NCBI GenBank assembly: GCA_947630125.1
Contig: CANRGO010000001.1
Coordinates: forward strand, 26,246-90,245
Length of the DNA: 64,000 nucleotides
Direction: 5' to 3'
From: an uncultured Lachnospiraceae bacterium
GTDB taxonomy: Bacteria > Bacillota > Clostridia > Lachnospirales > Lachnospiraceae
The position numbers and the translations under genes are program-made. Every line of letters starts with the position of its first letter. The first letter of the stretch is position 1. Shown one piece after another: positions 9,667 to 17,166 of the stretch. A model generated the notes under the pieces. It was not told the DNA's origin and ran no database searches. It saw only the letters and a program-made list of their open reading frames with translations.

Positions 9667-11724
9667 ATGGATCAAGAAAAAGAATGGAATATGGAGCTGG
9701 AGCATTTTCATAGCTGTCGCTTATTTATAGAAAAAAATGTAAAAAAATATGAAATGCAAGCCTCTGATATTCAAAAAGAAACAGAAGAATTATACCGTGA
9801 GGTAAACAGTGGAAATACAGAATTATATAATCAGCTGATTGTAAGCAGTGGGTTGGCAGAACACACAAAACGGCAGTTGGCTAAAAATATTGCAGCCTTG
9901 AAACAACCCTATTTTGGAAGAATAGACTATCGGAATCTATCACAGGAAAAAAGGGAAAAGATTTACATTGGGAAAAATGGTGTCTTTAAAAACAAAACCG
10001 ATGTATTAATCGCAGACTGGCGTTCACCCATCGCCACTGTTTACTATGAAAATGAACTGGGAACTGGGTCTTATCAAATACCCAGTGGTCAGCAGATGGA
10101 GATTGACCTGAAGCTAAAGAGAACCTTTAGTGTTCAAAATGGAGAACTGCAGGGATATTACGATAGTGATGTTGCGGCTAATGATGAACTGCTGGTACAG
10201 TATTTGTCCAAAAATAAAGATGTGGTCTTAGGGGATATCATAGCCACCATTCAAAAAGAGCAAAATGCCATTATACGAGCAAATCCTTTTGGCAGTACCA
10301 TTGTTCAGGGAGTGGCTGGTAGTGGAAAAACCACCGTTGCCATGCATCGCATATCCTATATTTTATATAACTATGCAGAAAAATTTACCTCCAACGAATT
10401 CTGTATTATTGGAAGCAATGATGTGTTGATTCGCTACATTACAGGTGGTCTGGGAGAATTGGATGTTTATGATATGAAGCAGAAGCGTATGGATTCCTTT
10501 TTATGTCATTTGCTACATAAGGAATGGAAGAAGGAATATCAGGTAACAGGATTGAATTCCATGAGTCACTTGAAGTCCAAGATGGATTTTGTAAGAGCAC
10601 TGGAACACTTTTTGCAAAGAAAGAGAGAAAGCCTGATTCCAGAGAAATCCATTATCGATTCCAAATTAGGGGTGCTTCTTTCCAAAGCATCCATAACCCA
10701 GACTTTAAAAGAAAATCCTGAACTTTCCATGTATCGCCTTGGAAAACTAATGGATGAACGACTAAAAGCAAGAATTAAATTTTTAACCCATTATACAGAC
10801 AAAGATGAATATGTGAAAGCAATTCGTGAGAAAAATAAGCTGTTTCAAGCCTATTTTTCAAAAGATGTAAAGGGGCTGACATCCTTATCCGTGTATGTGG
10901 AATTTTTAATACAATATGCAAAAAAGAGACAACTGGATGAAAGTGCCTTTCTGGAAACGGTACTGGATCATAAATTTCACATCTATGATCTTGCTGCACT
11001 TACTCTGATACGAAAGAGAATCACAGAAAAAGAGGAAGACCAGGAGTTTGGTCAGATTTTTATCGATGAAGCCCAGGATTTTGGGGTGAGTATCTATTAT
11101 GCCATTCGAAAAGCATTACCCAAATGCTTTTTTACCATTATGGGAGATGTATCCCAGAATATATTCTATGATACAGGACTCAATGACTGGGAAGAGCTAA
11201 TGACGGAGGTATTTACAGGAAGCAGGGATCATTTTTTAACTCTATCAAAAAGTTATCGAAATACCATTGAAATTTCTGAGTTTGCAGGTTCCATACTAAA
11301 ACATGCGTCTATGGGTCGATACAAAATTGAGCCAGTGATTCGACATGGTTTAGAAGTTATGAAGTATGAAATGCAGGATCAAGAACAGAAAATCCAAAAG
11401 CTTTCCAGTCTGGTTGCTGAGATCCAAGATCGAAATTACGACAGTATCGCAATCATTTGTAAGGATGAAAACACATCAAGCAGAGTACAGGAAGAACTGG
11501 AGGTTCTGCCAGAGAAGCCAATGGTTATCAGCAATGGACTAAAAGAGGGCTTCTCCAAAGGGGTTATGGTCCTTCCAGTTCATATGACCAAAGGTTTGGA
11601 GTTTGACGCGGTAATCTTATTTGAGCCGGATATGAAAGAAGAAACTATGACTGCTGCGAAAGCAAAACTTTTATATGTAGCTGTTACAAGAGCCCTTCAT
11701 GAATTACATATTATCGAAGTTTAG
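9667..11724 (+). CDS. helD: HelD-type UvrD-like helicase (RNA polymerase recycling)
   Basis: Superfamily I ATPase resembling HelD, which in Bacillus binds RNA polymerase and releases it from stalled complexes. The N-terminal coiled-coil arm (about residues 1-90) and the segment ADWRSPIATVYYE are typical of HelD rather than UvrD. Helicase motifs: Walker A GVAGSGKTT near residue 216, Walker B FIDEAQDF, GDVSQNIF, SKSYRNT, MTKGLEFDAVI and LYVAVTRALHELHI. Length is 685, slightly shorter than Bacillus HelD. It lies downstream of the pseudouridine synthase, probably in the same transcript. An alternative is a generic UvrD-like helicase. Confidence 0.85.
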   Translation: MDQEKEWNMELEHFHSCRLFIEKNVKKYEMQASDIQKETEELYREVNSGNTELYNQLIVSSGLAEHTKRQLAKNIAALKQPYFGRIDYRNLSQEKREKIYIGKNGVFKNKTDVLIADWRSPIATVYYENELGTGSYQIPSGQQMEIDLKLKRTFSVQNGELQGYYDSDVAANDELLVQYLSKNKDVVLGDIIATIQKEQNAIIRANPFGSTIVQGVAGSGKTTVAMHRISYILYNYAEKFTSNEFCIIGSNDVLIRYITGGLGELDVYDMKQKRMDSFLCHLLHKEWKKEYQVTGLNSMSHLKSKMDFVRALEHFLQRKRESLIPEKSIIDSKLGVLLSKASITQTLKENPELSMYRLGKLMDERLKARIKFLTHYTDKDEYVKAIREKNKLFQAYFSKDVKGLTSLSVYVEFLIQYAKKRQLDESAFLETVLDHKFHIYDLAALTLIRKRITEKEEDQEFGQIFIDEAQDFGVSIYYAIRKALPKCFFTIMGDVSQNIFYDTGLNDWEELMTEVFTGSRDHFLTLSKSYRNTIEISEFAGSILKHASMGRYKIEPVIRHGLEVMKYEMQDQEQKIQKLSSLVAEIQDRNYDSIAIICKDENTSSRVQEELEVLPEKPMVISNGLKEGFSKGVMVLPVHMTKGLEFDAVILFEPDMKEETMTAAKAKLLYVAVTRALHELHIIEV

Positions 11725-11755
11725 TTTTTTTTAAGAATTCTTCTCTTTGCTTTTA

Positions 11756-11784
11756 TTGACAGTAACGGACCAAAAAAATATAAT
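11756..11784 (+). promoter_or_regulatory. Consensus sigma-A promoter for the RND pump
   Basis: TTGACA (11756-11761), a 17-bp spacer, TATAAT (11779-11784): a perfect match to the housekeeping consensus, among the strongest promoters in the window. Such a promoter would need repression, and the operator just downstream would supply it. Confidence 0.85.
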
Positions 11785-11795
11785 CAGAACGTACT

Positions 11796-11811
11796 GACCG
11801 ACTGGTCGGTC
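11796..11811 (+). promoter_or_regulatory. TetR-family operator
   Basis: GACCGACTGGTCGGTC is a perfect inverted repeat (7-bp arms, 2-bp centre) starting 12 bp after the -10 and so covering the expected start of transcription. Palindromes of the ACCGAC/GTCGGT type are common binding sites of TetR/AcrR regulators. The obvious ligand is the TetR protein encoded just after the pump gene. Confidence 0.8.
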
Positions 11812-11865
11812 GGAAAAAGTTTGCTTACGAAAAAAGAATCAAAACAATGAGGAGAAGAATACAAT

Positions 11866-14800
11866 ATGTCAAAGTTTAGTGTGAAAAAGCCATTTACCGT
11901 ATTGGTAGCCGTGATTTTAGTCTTAACACTGGGATTTATTTCGTTTACTAAGATGAAAACCGATTTACTACCAGATATGGAATTACCTTATGCAATTGTT
12001 ATGACAACTTATGTAGGGGCTAGCCCTGAGGAAGTGGAAGCAGTTGTAACAAAGCTGATAGAACAATCTTTGGCGACTATAAGCAATATTGATAACATCA
12101 GTAGTATGTCAAATGAAAATGTATCCATGGTCATTCTACAGTTTAATGATTCCGTAGATATGAGCGGAGTATCGGTTGATATCAGAGAAAACCTAAGCTT
12201 ATTAGAAGCAGATTTTACAGATGAGATGATTGGAACCCCAGTCATTATGAAATTAAATCCAAGTATGATGCCAGTTATGGTAGCAGCCATTGATGTGGAA
12301 GGCTATAGTAATGTGGAGATTTCCAAGTTTGCAAAAAATGAAATCTTGCAGCGTGTAGAGGCAGTTGAGGGTGTAGCAAGTGTTAGTACCCAGGGCTTAA
12401 TTGAAGAAGAAATCCAGGTTGTAATTCGTGAAGAATTGATTGAGGAAGTAAATCAGTCCATGAATGTAGCCATAGCAGCACAATTTGAGGATGGAATCAC
12501 CCAATTAGAGGATGGTATCAAAGACTTAAAGGATGCGGAATCTCAGCTGGAAGCAGCTTATGGAATGTATCCAGATCCATCTGTACTTACACAATTGGAA
12601 GAAGTTAAGGCACAACGCATTCAATTACAAAGCCAGTTAGAAGAAGTGAATCTTCAAAAAGAAGAAACCTTACAATCTTCGGATATATCAAATTATATTA
12701 ATCAGGAAATGATAACAGGAATCTTAAGTGCACAGAATTTTTCTATGCCAGCTGGTTATCTCACCGAGGATGATGTAACGTATTTAACAAGAGTGGGAGA
12801 TAAGGTACAAAACCTTGATGAAATAAAAGGCTTATTACTGTTTGACAGTGGTCTTGAAGAGGTTGGGAAAATTTATTTAGAAGATGTTGCGGATATATTT
12901 GTTAGTGACAATTCTTTGGATAGTTACGCAAAAGTAAACAATAACAATGCTGTTATTTTATCTATTCAAAAACAAACAGGATATGCAACCAGCGATGTAA
13001 GTAAGGATTTGCTTGCTTTATTCGATGAACTGGAACAGGAACATGAAAAACTTACCGTATCGGAATTAATGGATCAGGGTATGTATATTGACATTGTGGT
13101 GGATTCTGTTCTTAACAATCTTCTATATGGTGCTATTCTGGCTGTTATTATCTTGATCTTTTTCTTAAAGGATTTAAAACCTACGTTTATGATAGCACTC
13201 TCCATACCTATCAGTGTGGTATTTGCACTGACACTCATGTATTTTTCTGGCGTTTCCATGAACATTATTTCTCTTTCTGGATTAGCCGTCGGTGTTGGTA
13301 TGTTGGTGGATAACTCGGTTGTAGTAATCGAAAATATTTATCGACTTAGAAGCAAAGGTGTGAGTCGTATAAAAGCAGCTGTTACAGGCGCAACGCAGGT
13401 TGGTGGTGCGATTATAGCATCGACTCTAACAACTATTTGTGTATTTCTACCCATTGTATTCACAGAAGGAATCACAAAAACCTTATTTGTTGATATGGGA
13501 CTTACCATTGCCTATTCCCTGATTGCCAGTCTGATTGTGGCGTTAACTGTGATTCCAGCCATGGCAGCAGGCATGTTAAAAGAAATCAAAGAAAGAAAGC
13601 ATCCAATTATGGATCTGCTTATCCGTTTGTATGATAAAGTATTAAGATTTTGCCTACGTTTCAAAGTTCTGGTATTATTATTTTCTGTTATTTTATTAGC
13701 AGGTTCCATCTATCTTGCTTATCAAAATGGTTCAGCCTTTATGCCAGCCATGGACAGCACCCAGATAACCGTTGATATTGCAGTATTTCCAGAAACTTCA
13801 AAAGAAGAAGCCCAGGAAATTGGTGATGAAGCAGCAGAACGTATATTACAGGTAGAAGGAGTTCGGACGGTAGGGCTTATGCAAGGTGGCAATGTCATGT
13901 CATCCTTTATGGGAGGACAAGGCTCTGGACTCAATATGAGTGCCTATGTAATTTTAAGTGAAGATAAAGAACGCAGCAGTCAGGAAATTGCAGAGGAAAT
14001 CAATGAAATCTGTAGCGATTTAAATGCAACAATTCAGGCAAATGGTTCTACCATGGATATCTCAGCACTATATGGTTCTGGAATTACATTGGAAATCAAA
14101 GGAGACGACTTAGAAACTCTTCAAACAATTGCAACCGAGGTTGCGCTTTTGGTATCCGATGTAGAGGGAACAGTCAATGTTTCGGATGGCATGGAAGATG
14201 CAGATCCTGCGATAAAAATCACCGTAAACAAAGAAGCAGCCATGGAAAATAAGTTAACAGTCGCGCAAGTGTTTGCTGCTTTGGCAGAGGAACTATCCAC
14301 AGATCAGGAAGCAACAGCAATTACCTACGAAGATACCCAGGTTTCTATCTTTGTAGAAGATGAAACCATAGAGAAACTGGATTCTATTTCAGAATTGGAA
14401 CAGTTTGAATTTTCTGTGACAAATGAAGCGCAGGAAGAATCAACTGTAAAATTGAAAGAGATTGCAACCATAACACAAGTACAAGCAGCATCCAGCATCA
14501 ACCGTGATTCCCAGCAGCGCTATATGTCTGTGACGGCTGACATCGCAGAAGATGCTAACATAGGTATTGTATCAGGAGAAATTGAAACCTTATTAAAGGA
14601 TTATCAGTTGCCAAATGGTTATACCATCGTTTCCAGTGGAGAAGATGATGCCATTAATGAAGCAATGGTGGAAATGATAAAAATGTTATTGGTTGCAGTT
14701 TTATTTATCTATCTGATCATGGTTGCACAGTTCCAGTCCCTTCTTTCACCATTTATTGTAATGTTCACCATTCCACTTGCATTTACGGGAGGCTTTTTAG

Positions 14801-15207
14801 GACTGTTTATTACAGGATTTGAACTTAGCGTTATTGCCTTATTGGGCTTTGTTGTTCTAGCAGGAATTGGTGTTAATAATGGTATTGTTTTAGTGGATTA
14901 CATTAATCAGTTGAGAATTGAAGGAATGGATAAAAAGGATGCTTTATTGGAAGCAGGAAAAACAAGAATGCGACCAATATTTATGACAGCATTAACTACA
15001 GTACTTGGTCTTTCCACCATGGCAGTTGGTGTAGGTATGGGAGCAGATATGGTGCAGCCTATTGCAATCGTTGGTATTTTCGGTCTTCTTTATGGAACCT
15101 TAACCACCTTGTTTGTAATTCCTGTTTTGTATGATATTTTCCATAGAAAGCCTATGCGTGTAATTTCAGAAGAAGAACTTGCATTATACGAAGAACTGGA
15201 AGACTAG
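11866..15207 (+). CDS. RND-family efflux transporter permease
   Basis: Proton-driven export pump of the resistance-nodulation-division family, 1113 residues, resembling the single-protein Firmicute type (SwrC-like). The N-terminal helix and porter segment are AcrB-like (LLPDMELPYAIVMTTYVGAS). Two sets of transmembrane helices lie at about 400-560 and 930-1095, with the proton-relay stretch GVGMLVDNSVVVIENIYR in the first and GVNNGIVLVDYI in the second. The first external loop contains a coiled-coil insertion (about residues 200-275, repeated QLE/EDGI units). No membrane-fusion or outer-membrane partner is adjacent, which suits a single-membrane cell. It is transcribed from the TetR-controlled promoter upstream, with its regulator immediately downstream. 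Confidence 0.9.
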   Translation: MSKFSVKKPFTVLVAVILVLTLGFISFTKMKTDLLPDMELPYAIVMTTYVGASPEEVEAVVTKLIEQSLATISNIDNISSMSNENVSMVILQFNDSVDMSGVSVDIRENLSLLEADFTDEMIGTPVIMKLNPSMMPVMVAAIDVEGYSNVEISKFAKNEILQRVEAVEGVASVSTQGLIEEEIQVVIREELIEEVNQSMNVAIAAQFEDGITQLEDGIKDLKDAESQLEAAYGMYPDPSVLTQLEEVKAQRIQLQSQLEEVNLQKEETLQSSDISNYINQEMITGILSAQNFSMPAGYLTEDDVTYLTRVGDKVQNLDEIKGLLLFDSGLEEVGKIYLEDVADIFVSDNSLDSYAKVNNNNAVILSIQKQTGYATSDVSKDLLALFDELEQEHEKLTVSELMDQGMYIDIVVDSVLNNLLYGAILAVIILIFFLKDLKPTFMIALSIPISVVFALTLMYFSGVSMNIISLSGLAVGVGMLVDNSVVVIENIYRLRSKGVSRIKAAVTGATQVGGAIIASTLTTICVFLPIVFTEGITKTLFVDMGLTIAYSLIASLIVALTVIPAMAAGMLKEIKERKHPIMDLLIRLYDKVLRFCLRFKVLVLLFSVILLAGSIYLAYQNGSAFMPAMDSTQITVDIAVFPETSKEEAQEIGDEAAERILQVEGVRTVGLMQGGNVMSSFMGGQGSGLNMSAYVILSEDKERSSQEIAEEINEICSDLNATIQANGSTMDISALYGSGITLEIKGDDLETLQTIATEVALLVSDVEGTVNVSDGMEDADPAIKITVNKEAAMENKLTVAQVFAALAEELSTDQEATAITYEDTQVSIFVEDETIEKLDSISELEQFEFSVTNEAQEESTVKLKEIATITQVQAASSINRDSQQRYMSVTADIAEDANIGIVSGEIETLLKDYQLPNGYTIVSSGEDDAINEAMVEMIKMLLVAVLFIYLIMVAQFQSLLSPFIVMFTIPLAFTGGFLGLFITGFELSVIALLGFVVLAGIGVNNGIVLVDYINQLRIEGMDKKDALLEAGKTRMRPIFMTALTTVLGLSTMAVGVGMGADMVQPIAIVGIFGLLYGTLTTLFVIPVLYDIFHRKPMRVISEEELALYEELED

Positions 15208-15225
15208 ACAGAAAAGAGGTACAAT

Positions 15226-15861
15226 TTGATAAAGTCATTGGGGTGTATGAAAAAAAACAATACAACGATTCCGATTCCGGAAAAGAAAGCGGCTGTATAT
15301 AAGGCGGTTGTGGAGTTATACAACGAAGGCAAAAACTTCTCGAATATGACTGTTTCTGAAATCGCATTAAGAGCCGGAATCGGAAAAGGAACAGTATATG
15401 AGTATTTTACAAAAAAGGAAGATCTGGTAAAAGACGCCTTAACCTATGAGTGTTTGGCGCAGGCAGAAGCATTTGCCAGTCACGTACTTGCAAATGCAAC
15501 CTTTGATGGAATTTGTTATGCCATGATGGATTGGCTAGAACTAAACCGAGAAAAAAATCTTTTGTTTCAAAAGATTATGCTGGCAAGGTATACGGAATCT
15601 ATTAATGAGGTAGCTTTAGAATTATTAGAACATCTGACACTGCATAGTAGCTTATCCACTGTAATTGAAACTTTATTTCAAAAAGGAATAGAAGAAGGCA
15701 TTATTCAAAAACCCAAACATGATTTTATGAAGAATAGTGCACTGATGATGTTTCTGCTTTTTCCACACTATTTAAATAATAGAAAGATCTATGAATCGCT
15801 TACCTTAGAGGAAGCAAAAACAGAAATTAGAAATATGTTCGTGAAAATGCTGAATCCATAA
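15226..15861 (+). CDS. TetR/AcrR-family transcriptional regulator
   Basis: Ligand-responsive repressor. The helix-turn-helix spans about residues 35-70 (MTVSEIALRAGIGKGTVYEYF), followed by an all-helical effector domain without recognisable specificity. Start: the TTG has AGAGGT 5 bases upstream; an ATG seven codons later lacks a well-placed ribosome site, so I prefer the TTG, with some doubt. 211 residues. It sits 18 bp after the RND pump and very likely represses the pump and itself through the palindrome at 11796-11811, being relieved by a pump substrate. Confidence 0.9.
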   Translation: MIKSLGCMKKNNTTIPIPEKKAAVYKAVVELYNEGKNFSNMTVSEIALRAGIGKGTVYEYFTKKEDLVKDALTYECLAQAEAFASHVLANATFDGICYAMMDWLELNREKNLLFQKIMLARYTESINEVALELLEHLTLHSSLSTVIETLFQKGIEEGIIQKPKHDFMKNSALMMFLLFPHYLNNRKIYESLTLEEAKTEIRNMFVKMLNP

Positions 15862-15891
15862 AAAAGTAATGAAAAATACTTTCAAATTTGC

Positions 15892-15897
15892 TATAAT
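15892..15897 (+). promoter_or_regulatory. Probable -10 of the TPR lipoprotein gene
   Basis: TATAAT is perfect; the -35 region 17 bp upstream is poor (ATGAAA-like). It lies between the tetR stop and the TPR gene. Confidence 0.4.
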
Positions 15898-15956
15898 GTT
15901 CAAAGACTATAATCTTGCAATACAAAACGTATTGTTTTAGAAAGAGGATTTTGGAT

Positions 15957-17000
15957 ATGAAAGTAAATGGGAAAGTATTTTTTTTATTGCTGACATTTGC
16001 AGCAACTTTAACAGGTTGTGGCTTTATGGAAACGCAGACGAATATAGATCAGGGAATGAAGGCTGTCAATGAATTGCATTATGATACCGCATCCACGCAT
16101 TTTGAAACAGCCATTTTGGAAGAAGAAGATAAAGAGTTGAGTTTTCGAGGACTTGGACTTGCAAGCATGGGCAAAGCAGAATATGAAAAAGCTGCAGAAT
16201 ACTTTACGCTCAGTCTGCAGGAATCATCTTTTTTCCCTACAAATCTGGCTTATGATACCAATTATTATCTGGCAAGTGCCTATTTTAATCAAGAAGATTA
16301 TGAAAAAGCAGTGTCTACCTATGATGGAATTTTAGCACTTCGAAAGAAAGAGCCAAAAGCATATTTCCTTCGTGCTTATGCACTCCTTACGATGGGAAAT
16401 TACGAAAAAGCCATAGAAGATTTTAATCAGGCAGTGGCACTCAGTCCAAAAGATTATGAGATGCAGATTGATATTTTCTTGAAACTGAAAGAGGAAGGTT
16501 ACAAAGAAGAAGGCGTTAAATATTTAAGTGCTGCCATACATAATCAGGATAAGAGCATGACGAACTTTGATAAAGGAAGAATATGTTATTATCTAGAGGA
16601 TTACGAAAATGCCAGAACCTATCTAGAAGAAGCAAGAGATGAGGAAAATGCAGATACGATATTGATGCTTGGTCAGACCTATGAGGCACTGACAGACTTT
16701 AATTATGCAGCCAGTGTTTATAATTCTTATCTTTTATTACATCCAAGTGCAAAAGTTTATAATCAATTAGGTCTTTGTAAAATCCACTTAAATGATTATC
16801 AAGGCGCTTTGGAAGCTTTTCAGGAAGGAATCAAATTAAATGATAAGGATATGATGCAGGCTTTAAGTTATAATGAAATCGTAGCCTATGAATATCTGAC
16901 TGATTTTAAAAAGGCAGCATCTTTAATGGAAGCTTATATATCCATGTATCCACAAGATGAAAAAGCACTTCGCGAATATGAGTTTTTAAAAACTAGATAG
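15957..17000 (+). CDS. TPR-repeat lipoprotein
   Basis: Surface-anchored protein of 347 residues. The signal peptide ends in a lipobox (TLTGC, Cys21). After it come about eight tetratricopeptide repeats, for example YYLASAYFNQEDYEKAVSTY, AYALLTMGNYEKAIEDFNQA and GLCKIHLNDYQGALEAFQEG. TPRs bind other proteins; no enzymatic domain is seen, so a scaffolding role outside the membrane is inferred. An in-frame TTG 14 codons upstream exists, but this ATG has AGAGGA at 8 bases and starts the signal peptide correctly. It is followed directly by the nrdD control region. Confidence 0.85.
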   Translation: MKVNGKVFFLLLTFAATLTGCGFMETQTNIDQGMKAVNELHYDTASTHFETAILEEEDKELSFRGLGLASMGKAEYEKAAEYFTLSLQESSFFPTNLAYDTNYYLASAYFNQEDYEKAVSTYDGILALRKKEPKAYFLRAYALLTMGNYEKAIEDFNQAVALSPKDYEMQIDIFLKLKEEGYKEEGVKYLSAAIHNQDKSMTNFDKGRICYYLEDYENARTYLEEARDEENADTILMLGQTYEALTDFNYAASVYNSYLLLHPSAKVYNQLGLCKIHLNDYQGALEAFQEGIKLNDKDMMQALSYNEIVAYEYLTDFKKAASLMEAYISMYPQDEKALREYEFLKTR

Positions 17001-17012
17001 AAAAGTCACAAA

Positions 17013-17028
17013 ACACTATATATTGTGG
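17013..17028 (+). promoter_or_regulatory. NrdR box 1
   Basis: ACACTATATATTGTGG differs from the known NrdR consensus (ACACWATATATWGTGT) at the last base only. NrdR is the ATP/dATP-sensing repressor of ribonucleotide reductase genes. The box starts exactly 32 bp before box 2, about three helical turns, the spacing known for paired NrdR boxes. Confidence 0.85.
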
Positions 17029-17044
17029 AGGTGGTATTTTTAAT

Positions 17045-17060
17045 CCATTATATATAGTGT
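17045..17060 (+). promoter_or_regulatory. NrdR box 2
   Basis: CCATTATATATAGTGT matches the 3' half of the NrdR consensus fully and the 5' half more weakly. It lies just upstream of the -35 of nrdD. Together with box 1 the region could also fold as a hairpin (AAACACTATATA against TATATAGTGTTT) followed by a T-run, and so may additionally end the TPR gene transcript. Confidence 0.8.
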
Positions 17061-17066
17061 TTTTTC

Positions 17067-17095
17067 TTGACCTTTTTTTGGTATAGGTGTAAAAT
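17067..17095 (+). promoter_or_regulatory. nrdD promoter
   Basis: TTGACC (17067-17072), 17-bp spacer, TAAAAT (17090-17095), directly after the NrdR boxes. Confidence 0.7.
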
Positions 17096-17166
17096 AAATA
17101 TATTCACGCGGGGGTATTTTTTGTGAGAAAGATTCAAGAAAAGTAAGGAACAGAGGGGGTTTTACA

